Shown: positions 1 to 15,299 of the stretch, piece by piece
Position numbering within the stretch: the stretch's first letter is position 1
How the letters are laid out: each line of letters begins with the position of its first letter
NCBI RefSeq assembly: GCF_043641665.1
Contig: NC_092184.1
Coordinates: forward strand, 4,199,608-4,263,607
Direction: 5' to 3'
DNA length: 64,000 nt
Source: Enoplosus armatus
Lineage: Eukaryota; Chordata; Actinopteri; Centrarchiformes; Enoplosidae
Translations under genes and position numbers: made by a program
The notes under the pieces: generated by a model
Seen by the model: only the letters and a program-made list of their open reading frames with translations
What the model was told of the DNA's origin: nothing
The model's database searches: none

Positions 1-660
1 TCTTTTACGTGTCAGTTATCAGGACTTTTAGCGCCGGTGAACTGGCTCTATGACGGTCGTTGAAGGCAGTGTTGTGAACTTTTAGCCACGTACTGGTTTG
101 GCTTGTAGCCTACAACTTGAAATCATTCAGGTTGGGGCTGTCTTTTTATAGATGCCAGACAGACACAGATTAAGTTAGTTCATTAAATAGCTAACCTCAC
201 AGCCCATCACACCCGTCAGAGCAAAGCTGCTGTGAAGTTACTCAATGTGTCCCTGTCATTAGGGAGTGGAGCATGTGTCCTCTTTAAGTGCAACACAAGC
301 CATAATCAATGTTGTTGTGGTGAACAGTTGGCAACCATTCCCATCATTAGGATTTCAACTTCTAACATGTTTGCTGTTTTCCCTAAAATACCAAATTCAC
401 ATTCAACATTGGTCAGTTTCTACGTTATGTATTTTCCTCCTATAAAAACATTTCACTGTGGCTGAGAAAGTGTCTCTGTCAGCTTTGTCAACATTCCTGT
501 CCACCTGTTAATGTGTGTGTGGTGTGTACATGAACACAAGGGAAGCACCTGGCATACAATGCAACCTGTTCATGGCCAAACACAAGAACATGTGGTATTA
601 ATGGACAAGAAATCGTATCTAATGAAACAATCCTTGTGGGATGCTGTAACTGAAAATACT

Positions 661-701
<41 letters not shown>

Positions 702-3414
702 ATGCAGACTTGAATTAGTCTCTCATCCTGGTTTTCTCACCGCTGTTTACATTGGTCTTCAGCTGTTCGAGAAAGTGTCCCTTTTGGCCTTGTAATCTGC
801 TGATCTTCATCCTGACAAAGAGTGCGGGAGATTACCCACCCAGCGGGGAAGGAAAGGCAAAATAGCACTGTACTGTACATTGGGAAGATCCACATGGAGA
901 TTGAAACTAGAACGGAGAAGTGTGATGAAATGAGCAAGCATGGGCGGCATATTCCTCAGGGGTCAAGCTGCTTAGAGCTGTTGCTTCAAGGTCACCTGGA
1001 GGGCAGGACCTCCCAGCATTCATTGGCTGCCTGCAGCTGCCACTTAAGTTGACTGTCACTGTGCCGTAAGTTTGATGTAAGCTCCTTTAAACGACAGCTT
1101 GTTATTGGAGATGATTGGCTCTGAAACAGGGCTGCAGAGTAGCAAAGACAGCTGTGTTGTAGAATTGGCCTTGCACAAATCAACCTAATATATGTCTAAT
1201 TTAAGAACACTGGTGGCTCTTAGGAGAAAATGCACATTGCAGAGTATACAGCATGCATAGTCTGCACCATTATCCAACTTGGCACAAAGCACACATCAAT
1301 GTGCTGTTGTCAATACATTTTTCCAAAGCAGTTCCCCCTGTTGTTTAGTCCCTGGTGAGATTTATTTAGCTGCAGTTTCCATTGGACTGATGTGGCGCAG
1401 ATGCTTTAAGGCAGATTTTTCCCTCAGTGCTTTGCTTCAGGCTCTTTTTAATCTTGATGGGCTGGGTTTTGGTGATATTTCTGGTTCGTGGCTGTGACAG
1501 AGTTGTGGCGAGAGTGGTGTTGGGTAGTGTGGGGTTAGAATGAGCTTTTACCCCAAATGTTAGCCTGCTTCTGCATGGTTAGGCATTTTCCCTTTGGCTC
1601 TGTATACTTATGTAAGCAAAGACACGTGGCTTGTGAAATGGGTTTGTATGTATTTTACATGATTAAGATAATGTTGGAATGATCAAGAACAAAGGCTGGA
1701 TGTCTTTTGCCCACTTTTTCATTTTATTCGAGGAGCTTCTAAGGTTTTAGTTTGGTTGGTTTGACTATTTATCTGATCAAATACCAGTCTGACTTTGCCT
1801 CCATTGTTATGGTAAAATCTTTCATGGCAGATTCTTCATCTTTCCCATTCAGTTGTTTAAGGAGTATGCATCTGTTGAAGTAGTGAACTAGTAAAATACA
1901 TTATAGGGAAACTGAATGTGCTAGGGGATCCCAAGAACCTTCCCATGGACCTACTTTGAGAACCACTGCTTTCTATTTTGGCGGATGTAAGAACTGCTGT
2001 TGACAGGGTGAAGGTTTTCCTGGTCATGTAATACCTCAGCTACAAGTTGTGTGGATCCTGGGAGGAACCCATAGGATACACCTGACTGCTTGGCTGTTAG
2101 CCAGACCTCCACCTTCACCTCTACAACAGGAAAGGCTCTCAAGCATGCATATGCACTCACCCGGAGGCATGTACTTGAACTGCGTTATAGTAAATGCTCA
2201 GCGGGGGATTTATTTCCACTTTTGTGACCTTTTTAATGTGAGCCTGTCATATCAAATGTGTGGACATCAACAGATGGCATGGCTGCTAAATATACAGTTG
2301 TCATGCAGAAGGAGGTTTACACTACACACAAATGAAAGAAATGGGAATAACACTGCCACCACAGCAGAAACCAGGATTTAGTTCCAAGAAGCGATGTGTC
2401 TAGATTGGCAACCAGCACAGTTAGCAGGGTTGGGAAGCCGGTGAGGGATCATGCATGACCTTGTAACTGCACAAGTGACTCCTACTGGTTGATTGGGCCA
2501 CCAGCACAGTGTTGTATTTAGGCATACATGTAGCTTTTTCAAATATCATGAATTTTACCATCCTTTCATCAACCACCATTGCTGTAAATGCTGAAATCTT
2601 TTGCTTTAGTTTGCACTGGAAAACCAGCACCCTCGCCCTGTAGTGCCAGGCTGAAGACCAATGGCGCTTGGCAGAACTGAATGCTTTGCCAGTAGAGGCT
2701 GCCAGTCTTCCTGGTTAGTTACAGTCTTGGTTTTAGTTATGTTGCAAACATAATGTGGAAATTATTTGTAGATGTTCATGGAATAGTTCATCCTTTTTAG
2801 GAAATATTATTTGCTTATAATAGTGTGCTTAAGAGGTGCAGGCAGGCTGATTTTGTTATTGCTGATCAGAGACGCTTTTTTATGCAAAGCTAAGTTGACC
2901 TAACCAGCTGCTGGCTGTAGCGTCATATTTATCATACAGATGTTAGCCCGATTCTTTAGTTGGAAGCCCAAGAACAAACTGGAGCAATGTTCAGTTCTCA
3001 GATGTAAACTTTATTTCGGTCACAGGTAAAGTAAATGCAGCGCTGGGCTCGGAGTGACAGAGCTCTCGCAGGATCTCAGTCAGAAGTGATTCAGTGATTC
3101 ACATTTATCTTCTCGGGCTGGGCCTGCCCTGTACAGAGGTTGGACTTACTGAAATAAATCATGTGTGTATGTTGGTGGTACGGCGTAAATCTAACTGATA
3201 AAATAGAGGAGTTTCAGCTATCTCCTGGTATGAAAACCAGTTCTAACCAGTCATATTATCTTCAAGGACATACATTGTGCTTAGTAGAAAAGTACAAAAC
3301 AAGATCCTAAGTTCAGTGAAGAAATACAGAATACATACAATCAGAATACATGATAGCTCGAAACATAGCCAATTATAACACAGACATGAGAGTTTTATTA
3401 TCTAACTCAGAAAG

Positions 3415-3452
3415 CGAGTTTCCCAAAATGTCGAATTATTCCTTTTAAGATG
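3415..3452. repeat. Solo terminal fragment of the AAGGAATAGTTCAAC inverted-repeat element
   Basis: The sequence gtttcccaaaatgtcgaatt followed by attcctttt matches the 3' terminal inverted repeat of the elements at 18685-19153 and 48195-48565 with few changes. The matching opposite end was not found nearby, so this is probably a remnant. Confidence 0.5.
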
Positions 3453-6400
3453 CTATGTATATTACTTTTTAATGGAAGACATGGGAGAGCAGGTAGGAAC
3501 AGGAGAAAAGCCTAAAGTGATACAGACCAACAAACTGCTAACTTCACAACTCCATGTATAAGTTCAGTCATGGGTTATACAGCTGTTCCTCGTCATACAC
3601 ATTAAGCAAGACATGCCCAGTTTAAAACCCGGCATCTGTGAGTACAGTATGAACCCAAGCGTTAAGATATGGTCCGGGCTTTTGACATGTTGCTCTGATA
3701 ACATTAAGCACAGTTATCACTCTAGACTAAGCCAGGAATAGGACTGATAAGGTCCTAATGCAACAGCAGTTTGAAGTGGATTCATGGCCTTTGTACCCAT
3801 TTCTTCAGACATGAGTTATTGAGGGGAAAATCTGATTTTATGTCTAAATTAGATTTTATGGGGATATTCAAAATGTTCAAATTTGACAGTCTTCCTCTCC
3901 ATCTTTTTTCTAGACTTGGAAAAAGGACACTTAATATTTGACACTATAACAGTTTCTCAGCCATTTGTTGTATCACTGAAAATTCTTCCCCAGCGGTGGT
4001 CATGGCAAATCTCCATCAGAGGTAGATGACACAAACAGGCTAATGTCTGATATTTAACAAAAGACCAGCATCCACAAACTGATATATGGATCTAACACTG
4101 TGGTGAGGTGAAGTAATAATTAAATTGAATAAAATGAGCTTTAGTTGGTAATGTTGGTGGAATGTTTGGGAGGCTGTTTAGATGATGACTACCGCAGATA
4201 GAGACTGTGAGTATGTGGGAAGTTGAGTCAGACATCGAGATGGGAATGTTTTGGAGACATTGTGCAGAATTGGCTATTGATCTAGGCTTTGCCAGACAGA
4301 CAGCAGGAGACACAGAGATGCAGAAATATGATGAGAGGTAGCATTCGCATTAGAGAAAAAAATAAATAGAGAGAAAATAGCAGATAAAATGGAAGAGTTG
4401 AAATACATTAAAGCTTCCCTTAAAGTGAATGAAGCTGAGGGGTCAATTTAAGTGTAATGAAGTGTTAAAAGGAGTTCAGTTAAAGTTGAAGCACTGAAAG
4501 GAGTTGACATGTCAGCCAAAGTGTAGCTGATAAACAAGCTAGAAGTGTTAGTAGATTTACATACTGGGGCTACATGTCAGTTACATTTAAGTTTTAAATA
4601 TGGATTGTGCCTTTACAATTATGTAATGAAAGTGATCATTACTCTCTTTACTGTTGCAGCAATGTAGGCATGTTTTTACGTAAAGGTTCTGCCAAGTGTC
4701 TCAGATGGTTGAGAGATCCAAAGTGTGTTGGAAATTCTGCAGAAACACTTTGTAAAGTAAGAGGGTCTAGTAGAATGGAAGTAATGAGGGTATGTGTCTG
4801 GCAGTGATTCAGACTATGTGTTACCTGTATGTTGATGACTCACAGCCTTAGAGGGTGTGTGTATGTACAGTATGTGTGTGTGTCTGGTTAGTTTTAGCCC
4901 GCTGCTGTGGGCAGCTGCTTTAGCTTTTCCATGCAATTCTTTCCCACATCCCAAAGCTAGCCCAGCGGTAGAGCGAGCCCCGCCCTGCTGGGAATAAACG
5001 TTATGAGTGACTGAGTCCTGCTTCTCCTCAGTATTACAGCCTTGACTGCTGTGGGACTGGAAACCAGCCTGGAAATGAGTCAAAATCCATCCACGCCAGC
5101 TTCACTGCCATTTTTGTACATGCAGCGTGACTGAAGGCGCTGGGAAATCCTCAAGTGACTTGAATATGAATGCTAATGACAAAGGCTTCAAAAACAGTTA
5201 ATACAGTACTGCAGTTTTCATTTTCATTTTGCTATCACTGCTTTAAATTCCTTTCAGTTCAAGTATCTCTGACTTGATGAAACGGTTTAGGATGTGGCAT
5301 TCATCTGTTTATCTGTTAATCCAGAGCATTAAAAATCAGTGGAGTGGATCACACGTGCAACACACTGGAAGTCAAGGGATTTAACCAACATAATCAAGAC
5401 ATGAGTATACTGCTAAACTGCATGTATATTTGGTAATGTGTTGAAAGAACACTTGAAGGACTGTTTTAGTCCCTTTCTTTGACTGCCTTCGTCCCTCATT
5501 CTAGTCTGACAGGATGACGTTGGTGTCAGCTGAGGACAGGACTGCTCATTCATGTCTACTTCTTACAGTGCTGACTAGCTCACTTCCTAATCCTGCTCCA
5601 TTCTACACTCTCACACACACACGCCCTCACCTGCACACCTTCACTCAGATTAACCAGATAATACAAGACAACTGGTTATCCCATTTCACCTGCTCTTGCA
5701 CATCTTCAGGCCAGACGGAGAAGAGCTCTGTGTGAGTGTTTGTGTGTGATGGAACATGTGGGCCTAATTTCTGTTTTGGGGATGTTCTGTTGAAAAGGTT
5801 CATTTAATCCTGTTGTACAATTCTGGGTATTTAACCAGGACATTAGAGCACTGAGTAATTCTCTTTAATTTTCCAGAAACCTATTGCACATTAAGCCCTT
5901 GACCCCATGTACAATAATAGACTATGATGTTTATTTGAATACCCATTACTGTGAGTCATTGTATTCCAGCCCAGCCCTCCGCACATGGAGAGGGTAGGTG
6001 GCCTAAGGAATAAAAAACACTCTCCTTACCCCCATAAACTGTGTATACCATCCCAAAATAGAACTATGACACAGCAAATGTACCTTACAAAATATTAGGA
6101 CCACCTTCAGTTAGAGAGTTATACCCGTTTATGACTTCAAGCTAACATGTCCTCCATGAATTGTCTGCGTTCACCTGTTGAGCACCTTGTATGTTTTGTA
6201 TATTCAGTGTGTGTGTGATCATCCATCCGTCCCTGTAATCATGACAACCTGACCTAAGCCCTCTGGATCCTGTACCATATCATACCTGTAATTATGAAAT
6301 CAGCTCCTCTGCTGTGTACCTGTGATTTTCCAACTGCAACTATACTGCCGGTGTCGAGACACACCCACCCACTCTGTGTTTGCTGTGAAACGACACCAAA

Positions 6401-8624
6401 GGCAAATCTCAGAGTTTGTTGAAACATGGGTGAAAATGGTGTGTCAGTGTTTGTGTGTGTGTTGGATTGATGTGCGACTCTGGAGCACATTGGCACGTTT
6501 TCAGGCCGCTCCTACTTAAGCAGAATTCAACAGGCGGAAATAATCACCAAACCCCTTTTTAAACTAAGATAAACTCCAGTTTTACTATTTCTCTCTCTCG
6601 TTCATGTTAGATGTGTTCAAATCGAAAAAGTGAGAATGAGCCGTGTTTGTATCAGGAGAAACTGGAATCTGGTGGCTGGAGAGAAAAGGTTGGACTACGA
6701 TAAATAGCATAAAATGAGCTTGATGGCTTGACTTAAATTCCATTCAAACACAATTTACTTTGCCCTGTGGGTAACTAATAGCTGCCTTATCAGGAAAGTT
6801 CCTGCTGGAGCAGTTTCAGACTTCATCTTTTAGGATGTTGAATGCACCGTTTATATTGTGAACTCATCAGGCCAGTCTGTTACAGTGTAGCGTTTTATAA
6901 TTGCCCTTTGTTCATACATGCATTTTGTACATGGTTAGATTTCATTATTAATTAGAAAATTAATTGACATATCTAATAAGCAGTGCTAGAGGCTCTGTGA
7001 GTTAGGGGCTACTCGCAGGGCTAGTTGGTAAACTACTGTAGCTGGCAAGCTAACCGCTAACATACAGGCAAGCCGGGAACATGCTAGGGCTAGTCAGTCC
7101 CAACAGCTCTCCAGGCTTCTTTCTATTTCCTCTTTACTGGGCCGTTTACTCCCCCCTGGTATGTCCATCATTTCATTCAAAAGAGTTATTGAAGCGGGAG
7201 TGCTCTTTTGTGGAGCAGTTTTTACTCACGGAGGTTAAATAAAACATGATGGAACGCAGCTAATAAGCTGTGATAGCTTCCTCCATTATGGACTTTCTAG
7301 CTCTCATTCCTTCAAAGGTCAGCACTGTCAAGGTGGCTTGCTATTGGTCAATAGTGCAAATCTGTGCATCGTAAAACACGACATGAAACATTTGCATGGG
7401 ATTTACTTTCTCTCTGCTAGTGATTCCACTGATTTTGCCACACAATATAGCCATTTTAAATGCTGGTGTGACTGGGCCTTTAGTCTATGGGCAACGCATT
7501 TGTTGTCAGGCTTAACACTACTATGTATTTTCAGAATTACTCAAATTGTGCTTATTACCAAAAGATCAACAAATGGGGTATTCTGAAATGGGGCTCAGTT
7601 ATTGAAAAACAAATCCTCCTGCAGGACAATAGGAGTACTCTGAATGGGCAGTGTAACGTAGTGGAAAGAAACCGTGTGTTTTCCATAGCCTTGACTACAG
7701 TGACAATAGAGCAAACATCCTTGGTTAAGACCATGAAGGCTTCCTCTCTCACTCAGTACCTTTTTGTTAACCTTTAACTGAGTCTTTCCATGGAGCTTTG
7801 ATAATGCCAGTACAGTATTAGCAGGTGTGGCCTTGGACCCGGGGAGAGAGAGAGAGGGAGAGAGAGGGGGATTGAGAAGAACGAGGAGTGACATGAAGGA
7901 AGAGTATGAGGTGGTGGAGTAGGAGGTGGAGTGTGGGAAATAGCAGAAAAAGTGGTGTATAAATAACTTGATCTGTGTTGTGAGGATGAGAGAAGGAACA
8001 CTGCATGTGTTCAGATACCAGCAAAAAGAAAGCAGCCTATGGAGCCTGAAGGAATGCAAACACAGTTGACGAATGAGATTTAAGATAGCTGGTACAAACT
8101 AGGCTTTCACTGATACGGGTTTCCGATGGCTGATACTGATACCTGAGCAATATTCGTTCATTCCTCCTCTTTGCTATTGGAGGTGAGAGTATGCTGACGT
8201 GTATCCCAGCATGGATTGAATCTAAAGCCAGGTAACACCCTGTAAAGGACAGTTCATGCAGCCTTGTGAAATCCTTATCAGACCATTCTCCCTTTTCACA
8301 TTAACCTGTGGAAACCATCTTGGGTTAGGAGGTTAATGGTCACCTGTTTTGCAATATTTTCCATTGCTGCAGCGTCCAATTTGGGCTGCAGAAGCCTGAC
8401 AGTGTCAGCGATTGTATAAGGTTTCCTCAGGTTTTGAAAGTCTTAACGTGTCTAATTCTCCTAACCGAAGATTCGATACAGTTAAGGAGTTTAAGTCATA
8501 AATTCAGTGTTTAAGGCCTTGATTTTGCAGTGCCATGGTGCACTGCTTTAGTGGGAAGTGTGTCTACTAGTTTGCTCTTGCTCTTGTGTCTATGGTTCAC
8601 CCAGAGGCTAATTCCCAATGCTTT

Positions 8625-8990
8625 TGGTGATGCCCTACTTTTTCTCTAGCGCCACCAGCATGTCAAAGTTTTCACTTATCCTGTGAAATATCTCCTTGTC
8701 TACTAGATGGATTGGCACCAAATTTGGTACAATCATTGCTTGGTCCCCAGAGGATGAATGCTATTGACTTTTGTGATTCCCTGACTATACATCTGGTGCC
8801 ACGATAAGGTTCGTATTTTTGGTTTTGAGTGACATTTCTTAACAGTTATTTGATGGATTTGTCTCCCTCAGGATTAATTGTGATCATTTTGATGATCCTC
8901 TGACTTTTCACAACGACCTCTTCACAACCTGCAGAATTGCTTTCTCAGAGAAGCTGTGTCAGTCGGCCAAACTCAAACTGGGTGTAGGAT
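8625..8990. repeat. Dispersed teleost-type repeat, copy 1
   Basis: Shared landmarks with 60060-60400 are the phrase gccaccagcaggtcaaagtt (here ccaccagcatgtcaaagttt), 'cccagaggatgaa', 'gtgattccctgac' and 'ggtgccac'. The unit seems to contain internal sub-repeats built on the same phrases. No coding potential. The family name is not assigned. Confidence 0.6.
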
Positions 8991-9856
8991 GTCATCCCAT
9001 GGTCAGCATGTTAACCTCTTATGCCACCGGGATTTCACAGTTGTTTCCTAATTAATGTATTTTTGTCCTCAACACAACTGTGAGCCGCATGCCTCCTAAA
9101 AAAACACAAATAATCAATGTTCACTAACATACCACTGAAGCCCTGCCCAGCCTAACTATGACAAGTGGTTCGATGGAGTAGTGTGTGTGTGTGTGTGTGA
9201 GGGAATCATCTGCTGTTTTAAAGGGAGAGTTGGAACAACTGTTCTTGTAGATTGGTCCCCAGGGGGATAAAATGATTGTGGGTGTGACATTGAGGAGAAC
9301 TTCACAGAGGACATTTTGTAGCTGTTTATTGTCTGCTACATCATACATATCTGCTCCGTACGCCACGTGTTCTCCATTGAGAAAATATCAGAAGCCTAAA
9401 GCGAGAAATGTATATTTCATATCTTTTGGTTTCATGACGGCGCCCCCCCCAGTTTTGCATTAGGTCGTAATATCGTTAATCAGACTATTTGTGCACAAGT
9501 TCACAAGTGAATATCAGTTTTTTTTGTTGTCAGTGGCAAGAATTCAAGGTGCCATCTGTAGCATTTTAATAACAATAAACATTAGCTACAGGAATATTGA
9601 GTCGGTGTAATTATTGTACAGTCAAGGACAACAACTTCTACTGGCCTCTGCACTACATTTCCCATAAATCTGTATGCTACTGGATAGATGGAAAACTCTT
9701 ACCACCAATACCACAGGTGTGTGACAGAGGCTGCTCCTTGTTTACATCCACACATGGTCCCTAACATGTCATCACCATGGGGATGGCTGGTGTGTGTGAT
9801 TGTGGGTTGTCTGGTCGCTGCTGTAACCAAATGACCTGCGGCATCCTGAACAACAA

Positions 9857-9926
<70 letters not shown>

Positions 9927-10445
9927 TGACTGTAGTGAATGGAAGATCCTCTAAGCATAGTGCAGTGAACATGTGTGTGTTTGTGCCTATAGAGCAGTTG
10001 TCTGTGTGTGTGTGTGTGTGTGTGTGTCTTCTATCTTCTATCCCAGCAGCCCAACCCTTGGTAATAAATCTCTAAGGAGAAGATTCCAGAGATGTTGTAA
10101 TGAACTGTGTGCGCCCCAAATTGCTGAGCTGTCCTCTCGTGTTGGGAGAGGGTCTGTGTTAAGTTACTTTCTCCAGAGATTCCTCTGAGTTCAAGCAGTT
10201 CACACATAAATTCCAATCCATTTGTCAGGTTTAATGTAGGTGGATGCTGACATGTCAACAGCACTTTAACGAGAAACCGATGGCCTCCGAGGAGCCAGCT
10301 CTCCAAACTGTCACACTTCCTTTAAAATCTTTCTCTTTAATATTTTTTAATCTTCCCAGCTAATAGTCCTCCCGCCCCTCTCGCTCCGCCATATGCTTCA
10401 GTCAGTCCCTATGTGTAAAGACAGCTGAGCACTTAAATGACTCTA

Positions 10446-10491
<46 letters not shown>

Positions 10492-12154
10492 ATGTGTGTG
10501 TGTGTAAAAGTAAAAAATAGAGGCACAGATAGAAGTAAGAATGGCCCCAAGATGAATGGCTCAGCTGTTATTAATGTCCAATCAGCAAAGAGGAAGTTCC
10601 CGGAGTAAACAGGAAATTCAATGTTTGGAAATGTAGCCACTTAGTTCAAGCTGTTATAATGCCAAACAATAACTGTGGACTGGATACATGTTGATAGGCC
10701 CACATTTCTCACAGTCACTCAAATCTGATGAAATCCTTCCTTATTTACTTTGTGCAATTCAAACATTATTGGCTGCAATTTTTGTTTGGTGGTTCAACCA
10801 GCTGGCGTACAAGGTAGTGACTAAAGGGATGGAAGAGAGTAGGAACAGGAAGAGGTGTGTGTGTGTGGGGGGGGGGGGGGTGTTGAATGGTTTCTTTAAG
10901 GTAATATCCCAGTTTCTACTTTTTGTTTTTTTTATCAGTGTTACATTCTTCTAAAGTAGCCTTTAGACCCTCATGAGGCAATACAATTGCATTAAGAGCC
11001 ATATAACTTCCACAATTGAGGCAGATTTCATCCCAAGTATCACTGTTAAGTAAAATCACAATGACTGACCGAACACACTGACTTACAGGACAATATCCAG
11101 TTTTCAGTTAAGGGCCAAACGTGTAAGTGCTATTTTGCTAAGTTGAATTTAAAGGCACTGATTATTAGCTCAAGTATCTGCCACTTAACGTCTAAAGAGT
11201 AGTAATCAGCAGTGGTATATTAAGCCTGAATCAGTCCCAGAGTCTGTTGTGCTGATCTGTATCACGGGCTGGGCTGCAGGGTGCGGGCAGGACAGCATTG
11301 TTTTAACATACAGCTAAAGCTCTTCTCCATATAAGGCCTGCTGGGTATAAATACAACCAAGAGGCCCTCTGTCCATAGGGGAGGAGAAGACTGGGGAGAG
11401 ATGTGGAAGAAAGGGAAAAAGAGGGGAAGGAATGAGGGCGAGATGGAGAAGGGATAGTAGAGGAGTAGCAGGATAGATATGCACTGTAGGTAGAGGAGGG
11501 TGGGAATGGGGGTTGGAGAGGTAGAATGTTCCCAATGTTTTGAGTTCTTTCTCAGCAAGTCACCACCTGCCCTGTTGACTGGAAGGGCCTGTCGACTGTG
11601 GGAGAGTAGAGTGTGTGTCTGTGTTTTCTTTTACCTCTATGTCTGTGTAAGGGCCAGCCATTTCCATTAGAAAATAAAGACACTGTCAAGCAGTTACTTA
11701 TACATTAAGGTTCATGTGTGTCCGCGCACAGTTATTCCACCATTCCCCTTGAATCACTGAAATTTTGTAGTCTACTACTTGCACATTATACACATTGTAC
11801 TTACCAGTAAATCATTCTTCACTCTTGCACTATTGTAGAATCTGTTCTAATAATGTAAATAATAATTTAAAGCCCCTATGTGACATGATTTGAAAATGTC
11901 TGACTTTGGTGCCATCCAGTGGTAGTATCAAAAAGGACTTGCTTCCGACCCTTGGACACTGAGATAAATGGGCTAAAATCATATGGAGCGTACCGATTCT
12001 CACCACAAAATGAATAAAGATCTAAATGGTAAATAAGCAGAAATGCTATGCAGCTGAGTGTGGCAGTTGTGTGCAGACAGGTGAAACATTACACAACTGC
12101 TATACTTATTTTGTAATCTTTCATTTAAAACATTATGATTATGTAACTGTGATT

Positions 12155-12385
12155 TTTGTAGTGATTAGTCGATTAATGGATTAGTCGATCGTCATAAAAA
12201 AGCAATTATTTTGATAATAGATTAATCGCACAAGTCATTTTTCAAGCAAAAATGCATTAAAAAAAGAAACGGGTGGACATTTTTCACTATTTTATAGACT
12301 AAACGAGTTAACGGCTCATCGGGTAAATAATCTGCAGATTAATCGATAGTGAAAATAATCGTTAGCTGGAACCCTACAATAATTC
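12155..12385. repeat. Degraded non-autonomous element with ATTAATCGATT-rich ends
   Basis: The left part has 'gattagtcgattaatgga', 'attattttgataatagatta' and 'agtcatttttcaagcaaaaa'. The right part has 'acatttttcactattttata', 'cagattaatcgatagtgaaa' and 'ataatcgttagctgga'. This matches the pattern of a very common teleost short DNA-transposon-like repeat I know by sight. The central part is deleted. Confidence 0.6.
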
Positions 12386-13125
12386 ATTGCAGTGTACTTA
12401 TTAAGGTTTGGCAAGGAGTGCTAGAGCCAATGATCTACCAGATACATGGATGATATTGTATTTATTAAATACTGGTCAGTTTGAACTGAAGTTATGCAAA
12501 AGGCTGGTTTATTCCTTTAGGAGCACATTATATTCTCCAGGCAGACATTGTTCAAAGTATGTCTTAACAACTACACTGCATACTTACATTTATTTATCCT
12601 TTTGTATTATTTCTTTCACTTCGGTGTATGTACAAACTCGCCATGAAGTGTCACACTTCACAGTTCTTGTATAGTGCCTGTATCACGTTGATGACAACAC
12701 CAGCTGTAAAAACCCCAAGTTTAAAATAGGGTGTTAATTTAGAGCATGTTTTGTGGTTGGAGCCTCATATCAGAGGTTATAATCAGTCTGGAAATTCTGT
12801 AGAAGAGCCGGCACCGGCTTCCATTCATCCACACAGAAATCTCCTCTGGAAGATTCAGCCTAGGATTACGCCTTTATGGAAGACGCTAGACACTTTAGGA
12901 AATGCCTGCATGACCAAAGTGCTGCCACAGTGGAAAAGTGGGTGTGTATGTGTGTAAAGGACAGGGAGTGGCTCCATGTTTGGTGTGTGTGTGTGAATTG
13001 AAAAAAGTATAGCCCAGTTTCCCTTATTAACTTAATTTCAATCCTGCTGCTTTTAGTCTTTTGTGTCTTGGTCTCACATCTGTTCACAATGGAAACATAT
13101 TGCTCTGCTATGGTCTGGTACACAT

Positions 13126-13165
<40 letters not shown>

Positions 13166-15299
13166 AAGTTGTGGTGATTCATTTAACCCAGAGAAGTGAG
13201 GGCAGCATGAGAGAGGAACACTAAGTAGGTTGCAGAGAGAAAAAGGAACAGTTTGAGTGTCTGGCTCCTGGGAACCCCCTTGTGTCAATATCAGGCTGGA
13301 CCACGCTGACAGGCCACTAGTTGTGTCAGAAAACCCACACACTCACATTCACGCTCATTTACTATTGAAGTCCTCCTTACTGTGACACTTTCACCATCTG
13401 TCACCAACTTCCTGCCTCTCATCCTCTTTCTTGATTTCATCGAATTTCTCTCTCTCTCTCTCTCTCTTCTGCCCTCTCTTCTCTGTTTCCCGACTCTTGT
13501 TTGCCGCCCACATGGCTTGCATTCTTTCACTCTGACATCACAGCTGCCCCGCACTGCCATTTATTTTTTCTCTTCATTTTGTTTTTGTTTTTTTGCCTAA
13601 CTCCCCTTGTACCCTCCTTCCCTTCCCTCTTGACATTTCATTTCTTTGAATATTGGCAAGGAACTCTCTAGGTTGGGTGATTTTAAAGGCCAATGCGGGA
13701 CTAAAGCAAGTGATTGTGTGACACCTTGCAACAATGTGTGAGTGCAAAAGATTGAAAGAGTGGAAAATGGGAAAGGAGAGTGAGGGCAATCGTGTGGGAG
13801 AGAGAGAGAGAAAGTGAGAGGTGAAGGCAGGAGATGGTGATGGAATGACAGTCTGGGTAATGTCAGAATCTTGTTTGCATGAGTGTGTTTTGAGAGATTT
13901 ACAGCTACTTAAACAGGCATTTAATGGTTCAAAGGGGCACATTGAGACACTTTGTGTTTTCTTTATTGTTTGATTTGTAGACGGTGGGTTAAGGTTCGAC
14001 CCATCTCTGGCTTTTCTCTCGCAGTTCACGTAGATCGTTCTATTCCCACAGCAAAGAAAGGCCAAAAGTTCATGCAATATTTATTGTCAAAGCTATTTTA
14101 ATGACTTGTATTAGTACCAATTACAAGACTGGCTTTGTTATTGTGGAAGAACCTGTGGAGTGTCAGGAAGAAAGCCAGGCCTGCTGGAGAGTAACAATAC
14201 ACAGAAACAGCCAGAGAAAGATTGAAAGAATGAAAGAGTCAGGTTAAGTGTTGGCATCAAGACCTCCAAGCCGATGATTTACGAGGGACAGGGTGTCCTT
14301 GGTAGGTTATTGGACAATCTCTCTTCACATCAACAGCCAAATTGACCAATAAGCCAAAATTCCCCAAAACTAGGTGTGTTCCTTTAACATAACAGCTCAG
14401 AGGAGCAGACATATTGCTTTTGGTTGACAGCCAGCTATAACGTAATTCTGCCCACTGGGACTGAGGTTTTAGATGACATGTAAAACGATTCTTGAGGATG
14501 TTGTAATAGAGACGGGTGGAGTCATCATATGGACTGTACTGTCAATGTTCCTATAGGGGACATTACTGTAGGGGTGTTTTTGTTTTATCAATTTCAACCA
14601 ATGAAACCAAATGTAAAGATCAATTTTTTTATTTTCTCATCTCGTCTCAACTGTAGGTGCGCTAACATATTTTGATGTGCTACTTTGCCAGTATCGTTCC
14701 ATCTCAGGCTAATCTTCCTGGCATTAAAGACAATTTGGGTTTATGGTGCTATTTAGTAACAAGGACTGGTCCCATGTTGTATGACTGATGTCATAGCCCA
14801 GTATATATCAGCATCCCTAACGCCTGGGATTAGTCAGTCTGATGAAACCTTTACAGCATAGGCTGAAAATGAACCCATGCAACCTTTCGATCAAGGATGT
14901 GCTCAGTATGATGCAACAGTGCAGCACTGAAAGAACTAATCCCAAACGCTTAGAATATGATACTGCAGATTTTTGCGTGAAGTTACTTATAGCGGATATT
15001 GCATATTCAGTATTATTTTTATAGACAAAAATTCCCTCTACCCCCCAAAATACAATTGTATTATTATAACGATAATGAGGCAGCTCTTGCTTTGAATGCA
15101 CTTTGTGTATCCTTGACGTCCCAGTGCTCACTGTGTGTAACTCATTGGAATCACAAGTGATATGAGGCCAGATGTTGCCGTGTTCATTCAGCGTCCGTTC
15201 AGTCAGCGTCCCACTGTGACTCAACAGGTGTAACAAATAGAGGTAATATTGAATTTGATAATGACATTCAAATACAAAAACTGTAAACTGTGATGTGTA

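Noticed and set aside
2935..3960. Possible LTR-like stretch
   Set aside because: Some phrases look repeat-derived, but no paired LTR, primer-binding site or coding region could be found.
7595..8059. 154-residue minus-strand frame
   Set aside because: Serine, leucine and proline-rich translation of a purine-rich tract; no motif and no splice support.
9772..9972. Open frames rich in CVCV or HTHT (also near 26173, 33430, 35553, 38769, 44000)
   Set aside because: They are translations of (TG)n/(CA)n microsatellites, not proteins.
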